From contig NZ_JAPIVQ010000005.1 in assembly GCF_026239675.1 (NCBI RefSeq), positions 496,001-560,000 of the forward strand: DNA of 64,000 bases. Reading direction: 5' to 3'. Under the pieces are notes generated by a model that saw only the letters and a program-made list of their open reading frames with translations, searched no databases and was not told the DNA's origin. The DNA comes from Pedobacter sp. PLR (lineage in GTDB: Bacteria > Bacteroidota > Bacteroidia > Sphingobacteriales > Sphingobacteriaceae). Made by a program: the position numbers and the translations under genes. Of this stretch, positions 52,454 through 59,920 are shown one piece after another; position 1 is the stretch's first letter; each line of letters begins with the position of its first letter.

Positions 52454-54514
52454 ATGAATTTAAATCAATTGTATAAACGCCGGTTTCTACTGGCGATCAC
52501 CGGGGTCTGCTTGTCTTTTTCTGTGAATGGGCAGTCCGTTGAGTTGACTCCGGAAAGGTTGCACTTTCAGCCATTACCAAATTATCCGGCCCTTACAAAA
52601 ACGATTGCTGAAACGATTGCCAACTATCATTACCAGAAAGTGAAAATTGATGATGCTTTATCCGCGAGGATATTTGATCAGTACCTGACAAAGCTGGATA
52701 AGTCTCATGCCTTGTTTCTGGCCTCCGATCTACAGGAATTTGAGCAATACCGTTACCGCCTGGATGATGCCTTGTTGTCTGGCGACCTAAGTGCTGCTTT
52801 TGACATGTTTAATGTGTATGCCGCGCGACTGGACCATAGAATTGATGCCGCATTAACGGAGCTGTCGAAGCTACAGTCCGCACATTCCAAAGATGTCTAT
52901 GAGTTCTCCAGGGAGAAACTACCCTGGTTCAAATCTGAAGCAGAGGCCGATGTGTACTGGAATCAGCGCATCCGGTATGAGCTCATCAGACTAAGAGCGG
53001 ATGGTAGCGAAGAGCAGAAGGCTTATCAGTTATTGGGAAAACGTTATGAAAAACTAAAGAGTAGTTTAGAAGGCCTGAGGAGTGAAAATGTATTGGAATT
53101 ATTCCTGAATGCTTTTACAGAAACCATTGATCCTCATACTACTTATTTTTCTCCGGCAAAAGCGCAGGATTTTAATGTCATGATGAATAAATCCCTGGAA
53201 GGAATCGGGATTACCTTTAGTTTTCAGGATGAGCTGCCGTTGATATTGTCAGTTATCAAAGGTGGTCCGGCAGATAAGACCAGGAAAATCATGCCTAACG
53301 ACCGGATTCTGGCGATTGCACAAGGTGAAAGCGGAGAGTTTGAGGAAGTGACAGGTTGGACACAACAAGAGGTGGTGGCAAAGATGCGCGGTTTAAAAGG
53401 CTCGCTATTGCGCGTTAAAATATTACCGGCAGGTGCAGATTTGAGTTCCAGTCCTTTGCTGGTTAGTCTCATCAGAGATAAGGTAGTGATGGAAGATCAG
53501 AAGGTGAAATCTGAGCTGAAATTGGTAGAGCAAGGCGGGAAAACACAGAAGATAGGTGTCATCAGCATTCCTGATTTTTACTTTGATGCCGCTGCTTTTG
53601 ATAAGGGGGAGAAAGATTATGCTTCCACTTCCGGAGATGTGAAAAAAGCGTTGGAGCTGCTGAAAAGTCAGGGGGTTGATGGAATAATGATCGATTTACG
53701 TAATAATGGCGGTGGTTCTTTAAAAGAAGCAATAGACCTGAGTGGATTATTTATTAGCGCCGGACCGGTAGTTCAGGTTCGTGATTCAAAAAACAAGGTG
53801 CTTGTTCATTCGGATAAAGATAGCCTGGTGGTTTACAGCGGCCCTTTAACCGTTTTAACGAACCGTTTAAGTGCTTCCGCCTCTGAAATATTCGCGGCAG
53901 CGATGCAGGATTATGGTCGCGCAATAATTATTGGAGAGCAGACCTTTGGTAAAGGTACCGTTCAGGGTGTTTATCCGGTGAGTAGTCTGATGAAATCGGA
54001 AGACAAGGATTTAGGCTCTTTAAAGCTGACTAACGCCAAATTTTACCGCATCAACGGTGCAAGTACTCAGCATCGTGGCGTAACTCCGGACCTTAGTTTT
54101 CCTTCTAAATACAGCGCCTTGAAAGTTGGCGAAAGCACACTGAAAAATGTACTTCCTTATGATCAGATTGAAGCGACGGGTTTTGTTCCGGTTGCGCAAT
54201 TAAAGGCGCTTAACCAGCAATTGGAGGTACATCACAAACAACGCATGAAGGCAAATCAGGAGTTTTCCTTTTTAAAAGAAGACCTGAAGAAGTTGCAGGA
54301 AGGAAGCGCGAACTCTTCCTTACAATTAGATTTGAATGCTTTTCTTGAAGCGCGAAAGAACCAGCAAATGCAGGATTTGAAACGCGTAAATCAGCGAAGA
54401 AAGCTTTTGGGACTGAAATCAATAACCACTGGTGATTCGGTAAAAGCAGTAGAGGTAGACTATGTGAAGGAGGAGAGTTTACAGATTACAGCGGAGTTAA
54501 TCCATATCATTTAG
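52454..54514 (+). CDS. carboxy-terminal processing protease, S41 family (Prc/Tsp-like)
   Basis: Periplasmic tail-specific protease. Signal peptide (1-26), an N-terminal helical domain (about 40-210), a PDZ domain (about 245-325; IGITFSFQDELPLILSVIKGGPADK) and the S41 protease domain. The catalytic residues are intact: Ser475 in SASASEIFAAAMQDYG and Lys500 in TFGKGTVQ, with Asp486, matching the spacing of E. coli Prc (Ser452/Asp463/Lys477). Length of 686 is normal for this class. It is the last gene on this strand in the SusCD region and the only clearly active serine protease there. The C-terminus overlaps a small minus-strand frame. Confidence 0.94.
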   Translation: MNLNQLYKRRFLLAITGVCLSFSVNGQSVELTPERLHFQPLPNYPALTKTIAETIANYHYQKVKIDDALSARIFDQYLTKLDKSHALFLASDLQEFEQYRYRLDDALLSGDLSAAFDMFNVYAARLDHRIDAALTELSKLQSAHSKDVYEFSREKLPWFKSEAEADVYWNQRIRYELIRLRADGSEEQKAYQLLGKRYEKLKSSLEGLRSENVLELFLNAFTETIDPHTTYFSPAKAQDFNVMMNKSLEGIGITFSFQDELPLILSVIKGGPADKTRKIMPNDRILAIAQGESGEFEEVTGWTQQEVVAKMRGLKGSLLRVKILPAGADLSSSPLLVSLIRDKVVMEDQKVKSELKLVEQGGKTQKIGVISIPDFYFDAAAFDKGEKDYASTSGDVKKALELLKSQGVDGIMIDLRNNGGGSLKEAIDLSGLFISAGPVVQVRDSKNKVLVHSDKDSLVVYSGPLTVLTNRLSASASEIFAAAMQDYGRAIIIGEQTFGKGTVQGVYPVSSLMKSEDKDLGSLKLTNAKFYRINGASTQHRGVTPDLSFPSKYSALKVGESTLKNVLPYDQIEATGFVPVAQLKALNQQLEVHHKQRMKANQEFSFLKEDLKKLQEGSANSSLQLDLNAFLEARKNQQMQDLKRVNQRRKLLGLKSITTGDSVKAVEVDYVKEESLQITAELIHII

Positions 54515-54671
54515 CCTCGGCTAATGCAGTATATAATGGGTTTTGGGCTTCTTGCATAAGCTCTAAACTTATTAATTGCTGGCATTCTTCATAGTCTTCA
54601 ATAGTTACGGCGTTAGCTAATGCCATTTGCAACAGCGATAACCTGATTTGTTGTTGAACTGTATCTTCCAT
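54507..54671 (-). CDS. small hypothetical protein (54 residues)
   Basis: A short frame from ATG at 54671 to TGA at 54507. The protein (starts MEDTVQQQIRLSLLQMALAN, ends NPLYTALAEAK) is acidic and strongly helical with a regular Leu/Ile pattern, composition like a real small helical protein. It overlaps the end of the S41 gene by eight bases on the opposite strand. No family recognised. It is preferred over a larger minus-strand frame at 54617-54871, whose composition is non-protein-like. Confidence 0.5.
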   Translation of the reverse strand: MEDTVQQQIRLSLLQMALANAVTIEDYEECQQLISLELMQEAQNPLYTALAEAK

Positions 54672-55279
54672 TTTCGGTAGTTGAAAGGTGAGTTGAAAAA
54701 AAATTGCGCGTATATATTATGGTAATGGAAAGGCTTAAGGATTTGGTATAGAATGAGATAACACCTAATTAGCCAAGTTGTTTTGATCAATTGAAAAAAT
54801 GATTGTACAGCATCAATAAAATGGTTGTATTTTACAATTCCTGCAGCCAGGCTTTGTTTTTGTTTCATCAATAGAGAAATTAATCTGTTGTTGTCGGAAA
54901 CTTAAGTTTCTTAATTGATTCCTGCAAAACAGGCTATTTTTTTTCTGAAGAGCTCCCTTTTCCTGTTTAAAATCAAATTATTTTTCTGGTGTCATGCCGT
55001 AATCACGAGGTATAACCTCCGGCCTTTAGACGCTATCTGTTTTGCTAATTTTTTGCTCTTCTTTTGCTACTGTTTTGCTTAGCTGTTGCCGGAGCAAAAC
55101 AATAGCAAAGCAATAGCAGGTGTATAACAAGGAAAAATCTGACCTGATTACAGGATCATTACAGTTAATTAGTAGTTAATTCTTGGTTGTGGTGGACAGG
55201 TAGAAAACTATTATTTCAAATTCCTGCCGGAAAACAAAATATTTCTGATTCTGGCAGGATAAATGTTGCTTTCCCATTT
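54672..55279. other. intergenic region with a phased repeat array
   Basis: No credible gene. The left half is AT-rich, and the middle holds the 11-bp array listed separately. A run of T8 lies near 54936. The rest, from 55120 to 55279, is read through in frame with the oxidoreductase but without good coding features. Confidence 0.6.
55037..55118. repeat. 11-bp phased repeats followed by inverted copies
   Basis: TTTTGCT ends at 55046, 55057, 55068 and 55079, exactly 11 bases apart, in units like TGTTTTGCTAA. After a 13-base spacer, the reverse complement appears as AGCAAAACAAT, AGCAAAGCAAT, AGCA, again with 11-base spacing (55093-55118). The inner arms (55063-55079 and 55093-55109) can pair over 17 bases with one mismatch. 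Helical phasing and symmetry suggest a protein-binding site or a strong RNA/DNA hairpin. Confidence 0.75.
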
Positions 55280-56251
55280 ATGAAAGCAATCGTAATTACT
55301 TCATTTGGTGCAGCAGATGTTTTGAAAGTTGAAGAAAGAGAAAAGCCGGTGATCAATGAAAATGAAGTCTTGATTCGGGTAAAAGCTGCTGGAGTCAATC
55401 GCCCGGATGTGTTTCAAAGAAAAGGCAGTTATCCGGCACCTCCGGATGTGCCGCAGGATATTCCCGGATTGGAAGTTGCCGGATTGATTGAAGAATTGGG
55501 TGCAAATGTGAAGCAATGGAAGATGAACGACAAAGTTTGTGCACTGGTAGCAGGCGCAGGTTATGCAACCTATGTAAAAGTTAACGCCGGACACTGTTTA
55601 CCTGTTCCTGAGGGTTTAAGTTTCGTTGAAGCTGCAGGACTGCCGGAAACAGTTTTTACGGTCTGGAGCAACGTGTTTCAGCGGGGTCGTCTTCAACCCG
55701 GAGAAAGATTTTTGATCCATGGCGGAAGTAGCGGAATCGGTACAACCGCAATTCAACTGGCAAAATATGTAGGCGCGGAAGTCATCGTTACTGTCGGCTC
55801 CGACGAAAAAGGGCAGTATTGCCTGGATCTAGGCGCAGACCACTTTATCAATTACAAAAGAGAAGATTTTGAGCATGAATTGAAAGATCAGCCGGTTGAT
55901 GTGGTGCTGGACATGATTGGCGGTTCCTATTTTCAAAAGAACATAGAAGTTTTAAGGCCTGATGGAAGACTGGTTTACATCAATGCCATGGAAGGAAACA
56001 CCGTTTCTCTGAACATTATGCAAATGATGCGTAAAAGACTCCATATTACCGGCAGTACTTTGCGTAACCGTGAACCGGAATTTAAAACCGCATTGGCACA
56101 GGATATTCTGGAAAATGTCTGGCCAATGTTTGCAAAGGGGCAATATAAATCAACAGTTTTCAAGGTTTTTCCTATGGAGGAAGCGAATAAGGCGCATGAG
56201 TTGATGGAAAGCAGTCAGCATTTAGGAAAGATCATTCTGGAAATGCCTTAA
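55280..56251 (+). CDS. NAD(P)H:quinone oxidoreductase, zinc-independent MDR (PIG3-like)
   Basis: Cytoplasmic medium-chain dehydrogenase/reductase that reduces quinones with NADPH. The N-terminal GroES-like domain (1-125; RPDVFQRKGSYPAPP) lacks zinc ligands, and the Rossmann domain has the nucleotide-binding HGGSSGIGTTAIQLAKYVGAE. RNREPEFKTAL and the ending QHLGKIILEMP are typical of the PIG3/TP53I3 group. I start it at ATG 55280 because the upstream in-frame extension to TTG 55187 gives an unusual N-terminus and is absent in the family. Confidence 0.92.
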   Translation: MKAIVITSFGAADVLKVEEREKPVINENEVLIRVKAAGVNRPDVFQRKGSYPAPPDVPQDIPGLEVAGLIEELGANVKQWKMNDKVCALVAGAGYATYVKVNAGHCLPVPEGLSFVEAAGLPETVFTVWSNVFQRGRLQPGERFLIHGGSSGIGTTAIQLAKYVGAEVIVTVGSDEKGQYCLDLGADHFINYKREDFEHELKDQPVDVVLDMIGGSYFQKNIEVLRPDGRLVYINAMEGNTVSLNIMQMMRKRLHITGSTLRNREPEFKTALAQDILENVWPMFAKGQYKSTVFKVFPMEEANKAHELMESSQHLGKIILEMP

Positions 56252-56372
56252 TCTTATTTTCAATTACTGCCAGCTCAGCCTTATGATGAACTATTGACAG
56301 GTTTTATTGTTTTAAATAGTGTCGTATTTTAGAAGGTATGATCGTATTTGAAAAGTATTAAAAAAACAGCTG

Positions 56373-56801
56373 ATGACGGATGTGCACTCAAAAGGTATCC
56401 GCTCGTATAACATGAGCCAGATCAAAGGAAAAGATACTAAGCCTGAGCTTTTGGTCAGGAAATTCCTGCATAAGCAAGGATTTCGGTATCGGCTCCATGT
56501 CAAAGACCTTCCCGGAAAGCCGGATATCGTGTTGCCTAAGTATAAAACCGTAATTTTTGTGAATGGTTGTTTCTGGCATGGACATGAACATTGCCGGTAT
56601 TATGTGATCCCTAAAACCAGAACAGAATGGTGGTTGGATAAAATCAATAGGAATGTGGCTAAAGATAAGATCGTTAGGGAGGAAATCTTAGCATTGGGCT
56701 GGAATGTGATTAATATTTGGGAATGCCAACTAAAAAAAGCTACAATAGTTGGTACATTTGAAACCTTATGTTCATCTTTAATGGAGCTTAACAACAGTTG
56801 A
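56373..56801 (+). CDS. vsr: very short patch repair endonuclease Vsr
   Basis: Nicks DNA 5' to T:G mismatches caused by deamination of 5-methylcytosine. The key residues of E. coli Vsr are all at the same positions: Met14, Asp51 (in PGKPDIV), Phe67-Trp68 and His69 (in FWHGH), the metal and intercalating residues. Length (142) is close to the E. coli protein. The cytosine methyltransferase gene follows after about 70 bases on the same strand, the usual partner of Vsr. Confidence 0.95.
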   Translation: MTDVHSKGIRSYNMSQIKGKDTKPELLVRKFLHKQGFRYRLHVKDLPGKPDIVLPKYKTVIFVNGCFWHGHEHCRYYVIPKTRTEWWLDKINRNVAKDKIVREEILALGWNVINIWECQLKKATIVGTFETLCSSLMELNNS

Positions 56802-56873
56802 CGGTTAAATGTGAAATATTTAATAAAACGTTATATGGAGTTTTTGGGAGAGTGTGTCAGTGTTTAGAAAAAA

Positions 56874-58127
56874 ATGCAGGAAATAATAAAAAGTATAGAA
56901 GAAAAGTTAGCGGAATTAGCTGAAGCATACCAACCTGAAGGGTCCGAAATAAAAGCAGTAATCCATCAATGGATCCATGCGATTGCATTTAACCATAATT
57001 TATTTGGCGAAGAGCGCGGAGTTGACAAAGAAAAAATAATCACTTGTTTAAAAGATGCTGGTTTATATAAAAATCAGGAGCTGTTTAAAGCTCAGGTAAC
57101 TGATGCTATTCACCTCAAACAGCCTTCATCAAAAGATGATAAAGGATTTACTTTTATAGATCTATTTGCCGGGATTGGCGGAATGAGACAAGGTTTTGAG
57201 AAAGCAGGCGGAAAATGTGTGTTTTCTTCAGAGTTCGAGAAAAACGCACAAAAGACATACGAACAGAATTACGGGGAATACCCCTTTGGAGATATCACAA
57301 AAATTAAAGTGGAAGATATTCCAGATCATGATGTGCTGGTTGGTGGATTTCCATGTCAGCCCTTTTCTCATGCCGGAAAAAAATTAGGGATAGAGGATAC
57401 CAGGGGTACCTTATTTCATAATATTGCAACCATCATTCATCATAAACGCCCAAAAGCGGTTGTATTGGAGAATGTTAAAGGATTGATCAGTCATGACAAG
57501 GGCTATACGCTTCAAGTGGTACTGACGACTTTAATCAATGAGGGCTATACCTGCGCTATTCCAGATGAAATCATTCTGGGAGATAATATCTTAAAATTAC
57601 AAAAGGAAGCGAAGAAAATGGTGATGAAGTCCAGAGAATTTGGAGTTCCTCAAAATAGACAACGTATTTATATTGTTTTATGGCGTAATGATTTACCGGT
57701 TTCATTTAAATACCCGGAGCCAACGCTTTTTGAAACTAGTGTAGGTCAGATATTGGAAGCTAACGTGGCTGAATCATTTACGATATCTGATAAGTTATGG
57801 GCTGGTCACCAGAACAGGAAAGTGAAAAACAAGGAAGCTGGAAAAGGTTTCGGATTCGGTCTTGTGAAGCATGATACTGTTTATACAAATACGATATCCG
57901 CCAGGTATTATAAAGACGGGGGGGAGATTCTGATCCATCAGGATGATGCTAACCCAAGAAAATTAACACCTAGAGAAGCGGCAAGGCTGCAGGGCTTTCC
58001 TGATAACTTCCTGATCAATAAATCGAATACTCAGGCCTATAAGCAATTTGGTAATAGTGTTACTGTACCGGTAGTACATGCCGTGGCAGCAAATATTCGT
58101 GAGCAAATTCTAGAGCTGAATGCTTAA
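56874..58127 (+). CDS. DNA (cytosine-5-)-methyltransferase
   Basis: C5 methyltransferase with an N-terminal extension of about 90 residues before motif I. The conserved blocks are motif I DLFAGIGGMRQGF (from 96), motif IV GGFPCQPFS with the catalytic Cys161, motif VI LENVKGL (198-204), motif VIII QNRQRIYIV and motif X QFGNSVTVP. The target-recognition region between VIII and IX is short. The Vsr partner directly upstream suggests this enzyme maintains methylation that is prone to deamination. No restriction endonuclease gene is visible nearby, so it may be an orphan. The recognition site cannot be inferred. Confidence 0.94.
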   Translation: MQEIIKSIEEKLAELAEAYQPEGSEIKAVIHQWIHAIAFNHNLFGEERGVDKEKIITCLKDAGLYKNQELFKAQVTDAIHLKQPSSKDDKGFTFIDLFAGIGGMRQGFEKAGGKCVFSSEFEKNAQKTYEQNYGEYPFGDITKIKVEDIPDHDVLVGGFPCQPFSHAGKKLGIEDTRGTLFHNIATIIHHKRPKAVVLENVKGLISHDKGYTLQVVLTTLINEGYTCAIPDEIILGDNILKLQKEAKKMVMKSREFGVPQNRQRIYIVLWRNDLPVSFKYPEPTLFETSVGQILEANVAESFTISDKLWAGHQNRKVKNKEAGKGFGFGLVKHDTVYTNTISARYYKDGGEILIHQDDANPRKLTPREAARLQGFPDNFLINKSNTQAYKQFGNSVTVPVVHAVAANIREQILELNA

Positions 58128-58140
58128 TGCTTAATCAAAG

Positions 58141-58163
58141 TTGATCAGGATATTCCTGATCAA
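58141..58163. repeat. near-perfect 23-bp palindrome after the methyltransferase gene
   Basis: TTGATCAGGA (58141-58150) and TCCTGATCAA (58154-58163) are exact reverse complements around TAT. It lies 13 bases after the methyltransferase stop codon. It has no U-tract and could be a regulatory site. Confidence 0.6.
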
Positions 58164-58209
58164 TAATATTGGGTATGTAAAATAAACTGTCGTACGTTTG
58201 TATAAAAGA

Positions 58210-58239
58210 GAAAGGTCCCACGTCGCTGTGAGACCTTTC
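58210..58239. terminator. hairpin terminator between the methyltransferase and DUF3472 genes
   Basis: GAAAGGTC (58210-58217) pairs with GACCTTTC (58232-58239), extended by CAC/GTG inside, between converging genes. The flanks are only moderately A/T-rich, so efficiency is uncertain. Confidence 0.6.
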
Positions 58240-58276
58240 TAATCTTTAAAGGGTTTTTAACCTTATTCCTATAGTA

Positions 58277-59683
58277 CTAATTACTTTTTTTCTTAAAATC
58301 CTTGTTGTTGATTTCCTCATTTTTAAGCGCGATACTCACTCTTTCTTCAAAAGGTTTCAAATTCAGGTCGAGTTGTTGCCTGGAAACCGGCATTTCATCG
58401 GCTGTTTTCAAAGTAGGCGTATAACCACCGGAAGCCATGTAAAACATGTCCGGATATTTCGCAGAAACCCCTTGCTCATAATCAACACGCTGACCAGGTT
58501 TGCCATCTGTGTTGGAGAATCTTACTTTGTTCATATTCACCCATTTTCCGGTCTGATCTTCCATAGCCCAGGCATTGTAATAATAGGCTTCTCTGCGAAC
58601 CTGACCATTGGTATAGCCGAAATTCTCCAGGAAAGAATAGAAACCATCAAACATACGTTGTTCTTTTGGCGCTCTCCAGGTGGCCACATATTTCCAGTCT
58701 TCACCTTCCAGCTTATACCATGCGGATAATACCACCGAATTATTATCTTGTTTCAAAACATTCATTAAAAACTTCACTGGTTCATTGCTTTTCCAGTTGG
58801 CCGTTTTTACATAGGATTGTCCGCCGGTCCCTTCACCACCAAAAGTGTTTACAGTAGTCGATTTGTCCTTGTCTACAAAGGAAACATAATCATGTGCAGT
58901 AATGGTTTTGTCTTTTTCCGCATCTTTGCTGTCCCAAACGGAGAAAAGCACCCTGCGTTCTGTCGTAGAATTTGTTTGTATGCCCATATATCCGCGGTAA
59001 AAACCTAAGCTCATGTAATAGGTTGCCAATGGATCACTTCCTTTAGGGACCATGATCTCCTGGTAAATCCAGTTGTAAGATTTGGTGGTCGGCTGGGTAG
59101 CGCTGAAACTCAAATGCACAGAAGGAGAGGACTGATAGTCGGTTTGATTCACCTGTCCGCCATCCTGCAATGATTTGAAAGTAAGGGTTTTTATTTTTAT
59201 GGCTGATTGTGGATCAGTAACCGGTTTCAATTCATACCTGAAATAACCGGTTTCCGGCACCGCAATATTACCTGCGAACAGAGAATTCTGTTGCCCTGTA
59301 CCATTAAACGTTAACTTTTTGCGAATGCTTTTGAAGCCATTAACAGGAGCAGTTGGCGTGATGATCAATTCGAAAGTCAGGTTTTTGCCGTTTTCAACAG
59401 TATTGTCGAAGTAAAAATCATACTGTCCCGGTTTTTGGTAAAGATACCAGACTACGCTTTTAGTTTTGTCGCTCCATCTGGAAACGATCCCCTTATCTTC
59501 CGGGTAGCCAACAGGCACAGAAACCCCGCGGTCATTGGGATTAAAAGGTTCAATGTAGGCTTTGTTTGCAGGCACGGTAAATACTTCTTTGAAGTTTTTA
59601 CTTTGCGCAAAGCCCGAAAGTCCGGCCGCCATCAACAGGATTGTCGCGAGGCCGGTTTTAGGATTTAGTGAATTTAGTTTCAT
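58277..59683 (-). CDS. secreted DUF5077/DUF3472 protein
   Basis: A 468-residue secreted protein (signal peptide 1-26, ending SGFAQ). The N-terminal domain (about 35-165; PANKAYIEPFN, GIVSRWSDKTKSVVWYLYQ) fits DUF5077 and the central domain (about 180-400; YNWIYQEIMVPKGSDPLATYYMSLGFYRGYMGIQTNS, GFYSFLENFGYTNGQ) fits DUF3472, beta-sandwich families common in Bacteroidota glycan loci. Activity is unknown; a carbohydrate-binding role is plausible. The C-terminus is a short helical tail ending KKKSN. Confidence 0.85.
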   Translation of the reverse strand: MKLNSLNPKTGLATILLMAAGLSGFAQSKNFKEVFTVPANKAYIEPFNPNDRGVSVPVGYPEDKGIVSRWSDKTKSVVWYLYQKPGQYDFYFDNTVENGKNLTFELIITPTAPVNGFKSIRKKLTFNGTGQQNSLFAGNIAVPETGYFRYELKPVTDPQSAIKIKTLTFKSLQDGGQVNQTDYQSSPSVHLSFSATQPTTKSYNWIYQEIMVPKGSDPLATYYMSLGFYRGYMGIQTNSTTERRVLFSVWDSKDAEKDKTITAHDYVSFVDKDKSTTVNTFGGEGTGGQSYVKTANWKSNEPVKFLMNVLKQDNNSVVLSAWYKLEGEDWKYVATWRAPKEQRMFDGFYSFLENFGYTNGQVRREAYYYNAWAMEDQTGKWVNMNKVRFSNTDGKPGQRVDYEQGVSAKYPDMFYMASGGYTPTLKTADEMPVSRQQLDLNLKPFEERVSIALKNEEINNKDFKKKSN

Positions 59684-59815
59684 CGTGTGTTTGGTTGTTT
59701 AACCAAATAACTCGATTTAAAAGGAAATACCTGTCGTTTTTATTTACACAAACGTTTGCGGGAAATTTATTTTTATTCAGGGCTGGCCCGTTTTCATTTT
59801 CAGGCACCATATCTC

Positions 59816-59866
59816 ACACCAAAGCCAGCGAATACTCCGGGTTTCCGGAGCTGGCTGGCTTTGTGT
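59816..59866. repeat. large stem-loop of about 51 bases
   Basis: An outer stem (59816-59829 with 59854-59866, one bulged C) carries an inner perfect stem CTCCGG/CCGGAG (59835-59840, 59845-59850) with a GTTT loop. No T-tract follows on either strand, so it is not a standard terminator. It lies between two minus-strand genes. Confidence 0.6.
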
Positions 59867-59920
59867 TGAGCTTGAAAAGTATCGTTGTTATTTCAATTGA
59901 TACTTTCGTTAAACGTGATT

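Noticed and set aside
54617..54871. An 84-residue minus-strand frame.
   Set aside because: Very rich in aromatic and Asn/His residues as expected of AT-rich noncoding DNA, and overlaps the more credible 54-residue frame.
55037..55118. Considered as a CRISPR array.
   Set aside because: The units are only 11 bases with no unique spacers and no cas genes.
55187..55279. In-frame TTG extension of the quinone oxidoreductase.
   Set aside because: The family starts at the MKAIVITSFG position, and the extension has no coding features.
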